Shown: positions 13,501-26,400 of the stretch, one piece after another
How the letters are laid out: every line of letters starts with the position of its first letter
Numbering within the stretch: position 1 is the stretch's first letter
Assembly: GCF_003590095.1 (NCBI RefSeq)
Contig: NC_039481.1
Coordinates: 8,060,001 to 8,124,000 of the forward strand
Length of the DNA: 64,000 nt
Origin: Trichoplusia ni
Lineage: Eukaryota > Arthropoda > Insecta > Lepidoptera > Noctuidae
Direction of reading: 5' to 3'
Made by a program: the position numbers and the translations under genes
Notes under the pieces: generated by a model
Database searches by the model: none
Told to the model about the DNA's origin: nothing
Seen by the model: only the letters and a program-made list of their open reading frames with translations

Positions 13501-16500
13501 AACCCCTTGGAGCGTGGTAATTACCGCCCCACAGCCGTGTGCAGCGGCGATGTCGCGCGCTCCTAGATTCTGCTTGGTAATTACAGCATACGATGCCACC
13601 ATATTCACACTACTGTTGATGACTTAATGACAGAGAACCTTTTATAAATATAGTATATCCTTAATAAGAAATATATGCACTAATGTTTCGGGATACCTAG
13701 GAAAAAACAAACAGTATAAATCCTACTAACTTGAGCAATATTCTTGAAAGAATGGGTGTCCGTGGTTCAGTAACAGCAACCTTATTTTCTTTTCATCATT
13801 AATTGAAGTGTCGATGTTTCGACAGGAATTGGAAGGCTTGTAAAGTTTGGTAGGGTGAGAGCGGTTTTCTCGTAATTTGATTGGCGGGAGCGAGCATGCA
13901 GCCGCTGCGGGGAGGGCCGAGCCAGTGACTTGTGCCGAGTCCGAGCTGCGCTAATTGCCCTGCGCAATATAGAAACAATGACAAAACTTGGGGCCGCCTC
14001 GGCCGCCGTCGAAGCTCCGCGTCTCGCTCTTTTATTTAAAATTCACTTACCTGGTTCGCAGATTGTTATTCAACTAAGTTGTATCTGACGTAATGACATC
14101 GGTAATGAACATTCTCATATTAAGTAAAGCAACAAATTGCTTGTTTTATTATTGTTAATGTAGTACTAAACTAACATCTAGACACAATTTGTAGTGTACC
14201 TTAATGTAGCTAGTATGTGGTGTGAGGCGGGGTGGTTTAACGCAGTAATTGATTGTGACATTTGATGGACGTACAACAAGCATATATAGAGCCACTTGGG
14301 AGTACATTCGGCTAACATCGAGTCTACCTTCACGTTTTGTATATAACTACTCATTTCTATGTAAATGCACATTACAATATTTTTACTACTGAAATTATAA
14401 CTAGCCTTGTCCTGTTTAATAGATGGATATAGGTCACAGTCGTGCAAATCATTTTAAATATTCAGTTCATTAATTTACATCAAATATGAAAGTCTTGATT
14501 GTAATAATTGTGTTAGTTCGTTACTCGGCTATGTGTTGTTGACACTACCGCAAACAAACTTACCTAGCCTAACATAGAGTCTACCTCTGCAAACTAAGCC
14601 TGCCCTAAACTTTTAAGGTTCGTCTAATAACACGAGCAATTTGTGGGTCTCTCCCCCTTGTTTGCATTCTTGCTTTACTAAGGTGATTTGATGATTTTGA
14701 CTTATTCAAGTTGCTGGGTGGGTTGTTGGGTTTGTGTTGACCCGACAGAAACAGTGTTCTTTTGTCCGCGCTCAAGAATTATTAATGGCTTACATCGAGA
14801 TCGTAACATTTGCACTGCTTCTTTCGTAAAATTTTAAACAGGTCCGAGTACAAGTAGAAAATATTTATTTCCCTAATATCCTGACTGGTTTGGTCTATTT
14901 TTTGTTCATCCTTAAAACACGATAAACATAAACTGAACATGAACAGGCATGGATACCATGCCAAGTGATATTAGGAGCTCGATTTCACTAGCGACGAACA
15001 AGTGAAACTTAGAACATTTCTCTCGCGAAAGCAACGTAACCAGTCTGTAATGTACTTGCGGCCTATCCCCGTTTTGATAAATATAAAAGAACAGTAAAAT
15101 TAGACGGAACTTTTGTAAAGCCACGGTCTCAGTTAACTAGCAAGTGTCGTCTATACATGTACGTCATGTATAGAGCAATGACACTTGACTTGAATTTTAT
15201 GTAGGTAGGTATTGGGTAACAGAAAGGTTGCAAAATATAGTTTCAAGTCTCTTCGTTCAATCTTGATCTTGAATTCGAAGAATATGTTAACATAAACACA
15301 ATACTTGTGTAGTAACTGTTTTCAAACAATATTATTTATACAGTTTTTGGAGCCAGGCAACTGATGAATTTGTGATGTAGCTGCAAAAGTCGTAACGTTA
15401 GTAATGCGGTACATAAAGATAATGGTCATACATGAAAGAGGTCGCAGTTATTGCTAAGTGATATTGATTGGCGGTGTAGAGGTCGCGCCTTTGCTCTCTG
15501 GAAAGAGCACGCGAGGTGAGAGAGATGTTTTTATTCGTCCGACACGTCCACGGACGCCGTCGCGACGATGTGTCGTCCTCCCACGGGACACTGGCCTTAC
15601 TTCCGAACGGAGATATTTATAGCCGCCCCAGAAGCCGCTGTTACCTAATGTAACGTTTTATGGTAGCCCTTATTACGGTTACCAGACCTGTCGTCTACCT
15701 TGCAGCCTTACTACTGCTACTGTGAAATTTTATTTATTCAATTTATTCAAATAAATATTGTGTTTGTTTACCTAGTAAATAAGATGGGATAGTAGTAAAT
15801 TGGCTACGCTCATGTAGAAAGCAACGGTCACTAGTGGATCGCAAAAATGCCATGTCGAAGATATTCTTTGCAGCAATCGTAAATTGGGTAAGTCCCAGGG
15901 GTAGGCCGCCTCCAGTGCCGCATACGCTAATCGTAGACGGCGGCCACCCGCCGCGCCGCCAGCCTGTATTCGCGCCTCGCTTTCCTCTGTGTATCGCGTC
16001 GTAATGGCTGCGAGAAAGCCTCTTTTGTTACTCGAGCTATTTGTTATATCTCGCCACGCTTTTCCGAGATAGCTGCTTTGACTCACGTAATTGTTCTTTC
16101 GAATCGGTGGTTTTGTTGAGTACAAAATGCTTTGTCACATAAATCTGTTAAGTTGCCCTTTATTGTCGGTATAGACTAGGTTTCATTGTTAATAATCCGG
16201 ATTTGGGTTCATTATCGTGATGACGTTAAAGCGAATCAACTGAAAGTCACCTTTCATCATTCGTATAATAACAATAATTTAGGTTCGTAGTTAGCGAGTT
16301 GACTGTCTGGTTGGGTTTGCTTTGCTTTGTATAATGTGTAAGGTGCGAAGCCATATGCGCCACGCTCGGGTGCGTCTCCGGCCGTTCAACTTAGTGTGGT
16401 GCTCGGTTTGCTGTTAGCTGCTCGAGAAGCATTACTTCCTACATTCTTACGACATATACTTTGCTAAGAATTTTACATTTAACAACATTTTATATTGGGA

Positions 16501-19500
16501 TTAATTAAAACTATAAGCAACTAACGGTAAACTCACAAAAGTCCAAAAAACAAGTAATAAATTAAAGGTTTTACCTTTACTGGTATTATTATCTTTACAA
16601 CACGATGTCCAAGTAATGATATAGTCTCGTGACATACTTTGTTGTGTGACAATTTTCGCCGTAAGGGGTTGTTCTCAGCTCACGATGACTCGACGACCGC
16701 TCGTTACTGTCTCACCTGTCTTACCAACCCCAACACACAGCACACGCTTCATGTTTTCTCTAATGATTCCACGTCAACACATATTTTTAGCCTTAGATCT
16801 CTTTTTTTCTGTTTATTATCTCTAACCCATTGCTTTGTAACTAATTACTTAGCTCCTCGCATACACGCAGCGACACACCAACTGTAGTTTTTACATTGTG
16901 CTAGAGCAAATATGCATATGATGTAAATAGACTTTTTTACTTCGGCGCCACTATTCATCCCTGTTCATTGTTCTTCGAAATTGCTCTCCGCTGAGAATAG
17001 TGCTTTTGGTTGTTGTAGCTGTTGGTTCCCTTGTTTAACGACAATGTGTGTACCTAAGCAATCAATGAGTTTTTATTTATTCTTGGTGCTAAAATCGATT
17101 TCAGCACATATTTAAAAATAACCTTAACATCTTTCAAACCTAAATGAAATATTATTTATGAGTATTACATAATTTTATAACGCTCTTATTCGTATTTTTA
17201 CTACCAATAAGAACTGCGTCGCCCTCAGCACATCTGTGGCGGAAACGACCTAGCAGGGCTAGATTTTTGCTCATCCAAAATATGTATTGCCAGGAATGTG
17301 TTGCGAAAGACGGGTGTTAAGAAGGAGGTACTCTACCAGCCTGGCCATTCACGGATATCGTCGCAATGCAACTTCGCTAAGCACATTCATAGCTCTGCTA
17401 TACCTACATCATTTAAATACGACACATTCAAATAATCACACACCTTTGGTGGAACCGCAGACCTAATGTGCATTCCCTACTACTACTACTACGCGGAATC
17501 TCTTGTTTGTTAGTAATACTAGCAGTAAGTACCATTTGAGCGGTTTTTTTTTTCAATTAATACGTGAGACGTGTATCCAGGATGTATGTGAACAAACATT
17601 CCGAACGTTACTTATATCTCCGTTGTGTTTACACGTTACTGCATATTTCGCGTTCAGCAGTTTTATCTGCATTCACAAATAGATAGCCGATAGAATGATA
17701 AAGTGTGCTTAGCTGTATCTAGTTGTTTACTCGACAGCGGTAAAAGGTTTGCGAGTCCCTCGCGGCGCGGGCCGCTTGTTTTCATTTCGTTATTTACTTT
17801 TAATTTGGCAGCAAGCGGATGATGTGGCGGACGGGGGCGTGTCGTGTGAATAATTGAGCTGACATAGAGTCGAGTGTCTGACTGCCCGTGTACTGGACTG
17901 AGACAATCATCATTGTACACGTATCTGGAATCACGATTTACGAAATTACTTGCCACAGGTGATGAGTAAATAAATAAAGGCTAATATTTTTTATGATAAT
18001 CTTAAAGGTTATTGACACCTTGTCAATACATCAACTTATCGATGTACTATGATGTGCCGATCATTTATTTTATATTTTGTAAAAATGACACGTCTTCGTA
18101 AAAAGATGTTTATATATTTCCTCCTATACCTGCATTGTTTCAAATGTCGAGAATTGAATTTTGATGACGGTGGCAAAATAATTACAATTTGGTTAACAAT
18201 GTTAAAAATGATGTTGTAAAGGGAAAAAGCTTAATTACGTTCTAAATCATTGTTATTATTATACAGATGGATTGCTACTTGAAATTCCTGTGAAAAGTAA
18301 TATAATTGATGACGCATTGTTTTTCAACATTGTGGCATCATTTTCGTTAATTTTCCTCCCGTGGTGGCTCAGGGAAAAGTATGATTGTGAATGAGCATAT
18401 ACTCTGGCCGTGCTCAGATTCAGCTTTTTTACAGATTGTCTATGAAGTGACCGACAGTAGTATACTATTTATTTGATATAAAGTATATTTTGATTTTATC
18501 TGGAACTAAATGGAATCTATTTATCAATCGAAATTGTAGTATTAATAAAATTCTGTAAATCTTATTTCATAACGATCCCAAACCAAAGACACGGTGGCGT
18601 GTGCAGCTTTTTTTCTGTCATAGATTTTTTCTTGCGACAATCTTATGTTTGCAGAGTTTTTACTAATAAGTTTTATTTGAAAGGTTATTTTTTTTGTAAA
18701 CAGCATTCGACAACATTTCTATGGCTACGAAAAATAGTTACTGTTTTTATTCTATAAAATTTCAATAACGGTTTATTATTTTCATACGATTGTTTTGTTT
18801 AAAAGAAGATCGAACAATTTAATAAGTTTATTTTTTCGAGTACCAGTAATGAAAAACAATTGAAATTTTCAAACATTATGAGATAGTTTTGAAACACGGA
18901 TATTGCACTTTTAATAGGTTTACTTTAATTAACATGTAGTGGCCAATTAATATCATCATCTTGGTTAAAAGCGTTGTATGTAAATGTAAACCACGTTTTC
19001 GAGGTCGGGGGTGCTACGTGGGGCTACTGCTCGCGTGCTGTAAGACATTAGGACGCTGACTTTCGAGTTCCATGGGGGTGGGGGTTATTGTCTCGCTTCT
19101 ATTAATACCAGTGTTTATGGCAAATTAATTTCTGCGGTAATAATGTTTCGCTGCTTGAAGTTAATAATTAAAATAAAAGCATCTGTTCTCGAAACTACCG
19201 TCGACGCCAAACATGATGTCTAGTGAATCGTGTGAATATTCGTTGGACCTCCTAGTGTTATGTACGTAATACATCCGAACGGCATAACACTGATAGAATC
19301 GAAATATTTCCCAAGTTTTATCATTGTTTCGAAATATCTCTAGGGACCAGTCTTATAAATTGGATTCAACTTTGAATCACGCACTTCGGTGACGTTTTCT
19401 ATGGTTGAGTTTTTATATTATAAAAGTTATTTGAAGAATTTTGTACCCTAATTGTCTCTTCAAGACTAACTCCCGCGAGTTCATTGCAAGTTACTTATAG

Positions 19501-20030
19501 ATCGTTAATTATTGAGAGTTAGCTAATTGTTTAGAAGTTTGTGTTGTTTAGAGACGGAATGTTTGAATTATAGAAATAAGGAGGGGCTGTAATACTATTG
19601 GTCACGTGCTGAATGGTACGACGCCTCGTGCATAGGCAAACTCGTCGAAATAAATTTTGAGGTCCTTATTCAATAGCTCCGTATTGTTTGACGTTAATTG
19701 CCTGCGATTTGCCTATTGTTTTCTCCTCGCCCATATTAATAACTTAAGAAAGTAAATCCTTACAAGCTGAAACTAATAAATTGTATATTAATATAAACAA
19801 ATCTACTGGCATATCCTTCACTTAAAATTTCAGCGACCGTTCTCGATTTATAGTAGTTGCTACTTCTCCGTTTCTATGCGAGAATTTAACTATTATAAAT
19901 TATAAACACCCAATATCTTATCCGATTGAAACTAAAGTAATATTCTCTAAAAGTGGGACGAAAGTAGTGTGCAAAGCTTTGTGGATGCAGGGCGACCGCT
20001 GCAGCAACGGTGTTTGTTGACGAATCTGTA
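7544..20030. other. 12.5 kb without a provable gene; many GC-rich patches
   Basis: No exon here is supported by protein similarity that I can recognise. AT-rich DNA alternates with compact GC- and CpG-rich patches near 7990-8120, 8250-8350, 9480-9600, 10130-10400, 10710-10790, 11700-11840, 12220-12330, 13340-13570, 13880-14030, 15480-15630, 15900-16010, 17720-17850 and 18990-19090. Short open frames in these patches occur on both strands at once, as expected from GC-rich DNA poor in stop codons. The patches are candidate regulatory elements (inference). Confidence 0.5.
10131..10435. promoter_or_regulatory. GC-rich patch with four TAAT cores, candidate enhancer
   Basis: This is the longest GC-rich patch in the 5' part of the window, rich in CG dinucleotides. 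Its right half (about 10295-10435) holds four TAAT homeodomain-type cores in about 140 bp, set between GC-rich blocks. There is no convincing ORF: overlapping open frames exist on the minus strand but look like composition effects. Regulatory function is inferred from composition only. Confidence 0.25.
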
Positions 20031-20218
20031 GGCGGTACAAGGGGGGCGCGGGTGGCGCGGCAAGCGGCAGGTGCGCCGCCGCGCCAGTTCCGCGACTCTC
20101 GCCGCTCGAATGCCACGTACCTCGCGAGAGACATGTAGCTCCGTCCCGAGCTTGCCGGCTGTGAAGTGACTTCTGTGTTGTGTTGTTTTGGAACTTCGGT
20201 GGCGAGATTGTTGATACT
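20031..20218 (+). promoter_or_regulatory. CpG-rich region upstream of candidate first exon
   Basis: A CpG-dense block (about 20040-20160) immediately precedes the open frame that starts at 20219. An island of this kind placed next to an ATG is what would be expected for an internal promoter in a long insect gene. No TATA box is obvious. The call depends entirely on the adjacent exon being real. Confidence 0.35.
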
Positions 20219-20431
20219 ATGGTGGTGTTAGAGGGCGGCGGGGCCCTTCTGGAGCCGGCACTCGCGCTGGATGGTGCGACCGCCGCATGCCTAGAACGCG
20301 CATATGCACAAGCGGACGTTTCATTAAAACTTTTACCAAAGCGTTATATTAACTTACATCAGTGGTTGTCACCAGTGACGACTTCTGTCACTGCCGCCTC
20401 TGCCGCCGGAAAGGATCTCAAGTTGCAAATT
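20219..20431 (+). CDS. Candidate alternative first coding exon, possibly of pumilio
   Basis: An ATG at 20219 (context actATGg) opens 71 codons up to a possible donor, att|gtaaga, at 20432. The peptide begins MVVLEGGGALLEPALALDG and ends KDLKLQI. The exon would end in phase 0, and the first proven pumilio exon downstream (35619) starts in phase 0, so direct splicing would keep the frame and give a Pumilio of about 726 aa without the long N-terminal region known in insects. Against this, I do not recognise the peptide, and phase agreement occurs by chance one time in three. It could instead be the first exon of another gene, or non-coding. Confidence 0.35.
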
Positions 20432-23400
20432 GTAAGACAATTTAAAAGCAACATTATTTATTATGAACTTACTTACTTAGGTACTATAAATAGGGTTGTT
20501 TCCAAATTAAAACATGTGTTTTCTAGTCAAAATTATAGACCTGTCTCTCACACGACGTAAGGGGGAATGACTATAAGTAACCTGCCTAGGCAACCATTTG
20601 AGTATCTTATGTTTATTTTTGAAACAACGTTATGCATTACTTGAACTTAAGTAATACGATACTCCAATTTCGTTTCAGGAAAAAAAAATGTATGTGTTAA
20701 AATCAGACATTTACGACATTGTAAAAAAAATCTGGCGGCAACAAGTAAACGTCTTCAAATTCTTTAAATTTATGGATAGGTATTGGCTAAGATACTAATT
20801 ATACTTGATTTAAATTTACGAAAACTGTATTGTTTACTTTTAATTCTGCCTCAATAGTAGGCGAAACGTTTTCTATTGCCGTATTGGGCGATGTATCATT
20901 TTAAAACTCGACAGATTTTTACATACTTCAAAATCAAATTGATGGACGACCATTTTTTGTATCATAGTGCTGTCTATAAACTGAACGTTCTTAAAATTAG
21001 TACAATATTCAATTTCATGATAGCTTATTAAGGGTTTCTCAAGTTATGTATATAGTTATATCTTATCTAATAAGTGGCTTGTGAACACAAACTTCCTTTA
21101 ATAAATTAATGATTGGCAACATCTTATCGTCGCTTTACGACATCGACAGATTGCGTTGTTTAATTTTTTACTTATGAATTTAAAAGTTAATAAATTTAAA
21201 AATGTGTAATTTGTTAAAACCTTTTTTTGAGCTTTGGTAAGACGTAGTATCAACAACGTTCTCGGTTATTGTTAGGGTTCCTTTAAGCAAAGTAAAAACG
21301 GAATCTTATTACTAGAACTCCGCTGAATGTCCGTACATCCGTCACAAATTTACGATTATGATATTTTTACAAATTACGTGTTTCTGTTACCGCTATGACA
21401 AAAGATTGAGGTTAAGCAAGGATTGCTACAGGCACATATTTGATAGGTAACCATTTTTCTTTTTAAATTTATCGAACCTTCAATGTCGCGAGTCCGACTC
21501 GTACTAGACCTGTTTCTTTAATGCACGCTTACTTATTTCTACGAGTGTTTTCATGTGTAAATCACTTGTGTGATAAATAAGTAGCTTATTTTTACACCTG
21601 TTTCAGTTACCAATATCACTTTCCAAAGTTACCAATAACATTGTCTTAGGGAGCTTCTTTTTATTTTCATATGGTAGTATTTTTAGTAGCTTTCTTATGA
21701 GAACATGTTACACGAATTCCAAATATAACGCGCTATTTTTCAAATGTTTTCCGGTTCAACAATTTCGAAGATATTAATATACGCTATAATGCGAATATAA
21801 AAATTGGCTTATATTTTTTTTGTTTTAAACATTTTATTTTAAGCAATACGATAGCAAGGGTTGATGTAGCCGCGATTGCAGTTTTGAAGCCTTTTACGCG
21901 CGTCCATCGCAGACGCGGTCGGCCGCCCGCCGCCGGCCATATCGCGTAGTCCGATCTCCCCGTATTCATAGTTGCGCCCGGAAAGCGCTAAACGTAGAGA
22001 TACCTATACAGTCCAACCGCCTTACCTCTTGGCTTTTTGAGAGTTCACATTTACCGTCGAAAACTTACATTACACAAATTGGAAAGTCTTTGTATTTGAA
22101 CTTATTCATAGTGACTCTCTTGAAAGAACATGTTAAAGCAAAATTCGACGAATAGATAACCCAAAAGATACAGTTATAAATTAAGTCATTTAGTGCATTA
22201 GTAAAAATCTAAGCAGGTATGAATAGCGTAGTCAGTTTGCCGTTAAGCCTACGGTTCTACGGCGTAGACAAGCTGTGCGTTCAAGTAAGTTCGCCGCAGC
22301 GCTCGTTTATTTGCGACTTCCAGCTCTTTTGTTACGCCATGTCGTCGCCTGTGTCTGCTTTGAAAAATTGTAATGCAGCGGCATTGTAGACACGAGTTGT
22401 AGCGATTGTGCACGTAAGCGACGATCTACCTCGAAATTCCATGCTGTGAAATTTATGTTATACATTTGACTACTTTGCATTATAATTAATAAGACATTTA
22501 ATATATCTACAATTTTTTTATTAATATCTGTTAAAAACCTATTGCCAAAAGTGAAAAGAGGCACTTGATTGGCCTTTGCGCAATAAAACAGGTTGAAAAT
22601 AATGTTTTTTTTTTCCATTCTTATGTTGTTATTTGTTGTTGTGGAGTTAAAATGAAAAGATTATTAAGACAGTCAGTGATTATAGTCTTTGTTAAGGTTA
22701 TTTGCATTATGTTCGTAGCATAGTGGCGTAGGTACCTAGTTAAACATTGTGAACGGTGTAGCAAAGCGAGGCCTCGTGAAGCCACGAGTTGTGGAATATA
22801 TTAACCGCCACCAGCGGTGTTGGCGTCCTCCGTATGCCATAATATATTTCACTGGCGGTCATTTTCGACAATTAACCACATAAAATAAGTGAAATTATGC
22901 ATGCGGCCGACGACGGCGTATATCACGTCCAGTTACGGGCTACGAAACCTAACTACATTCATTATTCAAAGAAATGTTTCGCTCGACCAGGTTGCGCCGG
23001 AAGGCCCGGCTGTTCTTGTGATTGATGGAGACCTCTTTATTTTTACTATTCTTTTTGTATTTAATGTGATATTTGTACATCTTCAATAAGTAAGCGTTGG
23101 TTGTATTAAGTTTTTGCAATGAACAGCTTTATGCTACAGTTGTATGCTGTTTTATGGCATAATGCAAAAAGCTATTCTCTGACTCACAATGTACGTAGCC
23201 GTAAAAAAGTGAATATTTTAATTTTAAGTACGAAAAATACCTCATGCATCGTATATGCAAAGACTTAGTATGACCGGACCTCTCAAACGGTCGGATTCAT
23301 TTTCTCTTGCAATTTCCTATAATTTCCGGTGAGCGTTTGGTACGTTGATGTGCTGGAAAGTCGTTTTCACGTGTGTAATTTTTAGTAATCCTTATGCAGG

Positions 23401-26400
23401 GTTCCAACAGGTGTACTTGAAGTAGAATTGCAATTATTTCGATATTATAAATATTTTGATTGGGATTATGTTTCATCTTCATAAATAATAAAACAATTAT
23501 GTCGCCATTCAAGTTCAAACAAGAGATCAACGTCCTTATGTAGGCGTAGCGGTTATGTTACGCAACTAGGCCGCGTTCGACGCGCATGCATGCCCCGTGC
23601 GTGAGCCTTTGATCGCTTCTCGCTGATCGACTTGCTATCGAACAAACTCATTCAATAATTTACATTCAATTATCGGTTTCTACAGAGTCCCAAAGTTACT
23701 ATTGACCATATTGAATTTGTTTACCATCAATCAAGAATTTTCTTTTAGAAAATTAAGTTCATTGACCAGTATGTAAATGAAATGTTAAGTATTATTAGCA
23801 AAGTTAAATAAAATCTGCCTGTTAAGACTTAAAATTTGTTAAATCTGTCCCTTGCATAATATATCACGCGTGACTAGTACTCCCGCATGCATCACCTTGA
23901 GGTGTGCGTGAGTCAGCAGACGACTTGTTCGCACCGGTGTGACGGCAGCAGGTCGAGAATAGCGTGCGGTCTATTTAGGACTCCCTCACTGTTTGTTTGC
24001 CAGCGAAATGTGTCATTGTTAACTAATTTAAGTAACAACCACTGCCAGCTGTTACGACATAGTAATGTGTAGATTTGGTTGATAGGCAAATTTTGACATA
24101 ATTATTAATAATAACCTGTGATGCGATTCCTACAGCTAATTATCTTATACAGCTTAAACAACTCTTGTACAACAACAATTGCGTGTTTTGTATTGCAAGC
24201 TCAATGATCCACGGTACTTTACGGTAAAAAAAATTGACGCGCTTTTATAGCTTCCTATTCTTGCAGAAACGAAAATTGTGTTTTATATGTAACCGTTTGT
24301 ATCAATTTAGGATTCGAAATGTTCTATAAAATATTTCTAAGAAACAAAAGTGACAGTGACATTTTTATTGCTTTCTTACATTTCCTCATTTAAATAAGCA
24401 ATCTATATGCACAGAACGTTAGTGTTCGTAACGACCTCTCTATAATGAAACTCTTTAATTTTTTAGTGGGGTAGGCGAAGTTAATAATTAATTAATTAAT
24501 ATGAGTACCGGTGGCACTGTCATTTCGATGGCCAGCGACATTATCGTTGGAGAGTTACGTAAACATCAGAATGTAAAACACGATACCGTTTAGCCAGTTA
24601 ATTAATTGCCGTGACCGGGACCGGAGAGCGAGCGGCGGTCGTCGCGAGCTTGTTATGGAAATAATGAGTGCGGCCGCTGCGCAGCCAGCCACCCGGGCCT
24701 GCACAAGTTGTTCTGCACCTCCGTGCCTTATAGCCTGAGCGGCTACCCCGACTTTTTGTTACCACCGAACGGTCACAGATGTAACGATGAGGCTTATTTT
24801 TATAGGACTTTTTTAGTGTCTTGTCTCTATAGTAATGTTATTTATTATTTCTTAACTATATATTTTATTTTTCGATAAACAATTAAAACTATCGTTAGTT
24901 TATTTATTTACTGATACACGATTTTATTATCTTACATTATATCTACTTAATCGTTTTTACTTTTTACCTCAAAAAATACTAAATAATAAATAGGTATAAA
25001 AATAATAATAATAAATCGTTTATTTGCATTAAACATGGTAAAAAGTTTTCTTTAGACAAAGAGTAAGTAATATTAAATTTATTTGGTGACCTAAGAAACG
25101 TGTCTTCTATGGGTGTAATGACATGATATAAAACATTTTCCGCTTTGCACATGGGTTTATTGGGGTCGTGTGATTGAGGTAACCTGCGACGAGACGTGTC
25201 ACTTGATTTAATTAAGAGCCGCTTTACCGCCCGTTCCACCAAGCTAACGCTTCATACGGCACCCTGGTTAATTTCGAACGGAGTCGTTCCGCCAAAGATT
25301 TATTCCAATATTAAATGCTTCTTGCCTTAGCTTACTTGCTCTCACTTAACTCCTGGTCCATTTTTTATTTTGCTGATAAAATATGATATCATTGCTTTGT
25401 CAATTATTACCTTCCTACAGGAATATTTATTGCTAAGTTTACTGGTATAAAAAGGATATAAATAACGAAGAAAGGTAAAATCTCTTAAATCCGCTAGTGA
25501 TTGCATCGTTTAGCTCAAATAGTCCTCATATTTCAACGCAAAACCTCCGACTTACAATTTAATAAATTGACTCGTATTTGTTAGAATGCGAACTGCGTCC
25601 ATCCCTTTTTATTTTCTGATATGATTGTATCCTTTAGGAGTGCAATTAAAAATTAAACAATATTTTCATTATTATTGTTGGATACGATTCTTCTACAGCC
25701 AAATATCTCATACTTGCATGTATCTCAGTTTAACATCAGCACATATTAATAAATATATCCAGCAATACGGAAATGTACCTACTTACTTAAAGTAAAAAGT
25801 TTTGGTTCATTATGGAAAAAAATACTTTTTGTTAAAAGGAAAAAGAATACTATAAAGTAATAATAATTAGCCGAAGATTCGCAAATTTTCAATGTTGGCT
25901 TCTAATGCGCTACTCTTGTTGGCCGTCATCACGTGTCGCGGAGAAGTTCGTTATTAATTCACCGCCTCTCAAGTTAGACGCTTTTACCCGCTTAGGGCCC
26001 TCACTTTTCACGAATCAAGAATAATTTCTGATGTTTATATGTGTGCTGTCACAAAATCAACCAAGTCAACGCTTAAGTTTCACACATTCTAAATATTTTT
26101 TCAACGTTATGTCGACTCAAAGCATTGATAGAGAATATAATATAATATTTATATTTTATTTGTAATTCGAAATTAGGTATCAAGTTTATTTTCGTTCACA
26201 ATCGAGGCACGAATTTGCTCGAGATAATCACAGTGCTTTCTATTAACAATAGTTAAAATGCGGGAGTTCTTGATGATTATGAAATTCCACAATCGGCAAT
26301 CACATAGTGGCCCGAAAAGCGTCCACGCGATGTTGATTGTGACATTGTCTGATGCGGGTGGGAATCCCGCCTCCGCCCGCGCTGCACTGGCCGTCGGGTG

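Noticed and set aside
15772..16125. 117-codon minus-strand open frame
   Set aside because: It spans a GC-rich patch with AT-rich ends, resembles no protein I know and has no promoter or splice context.
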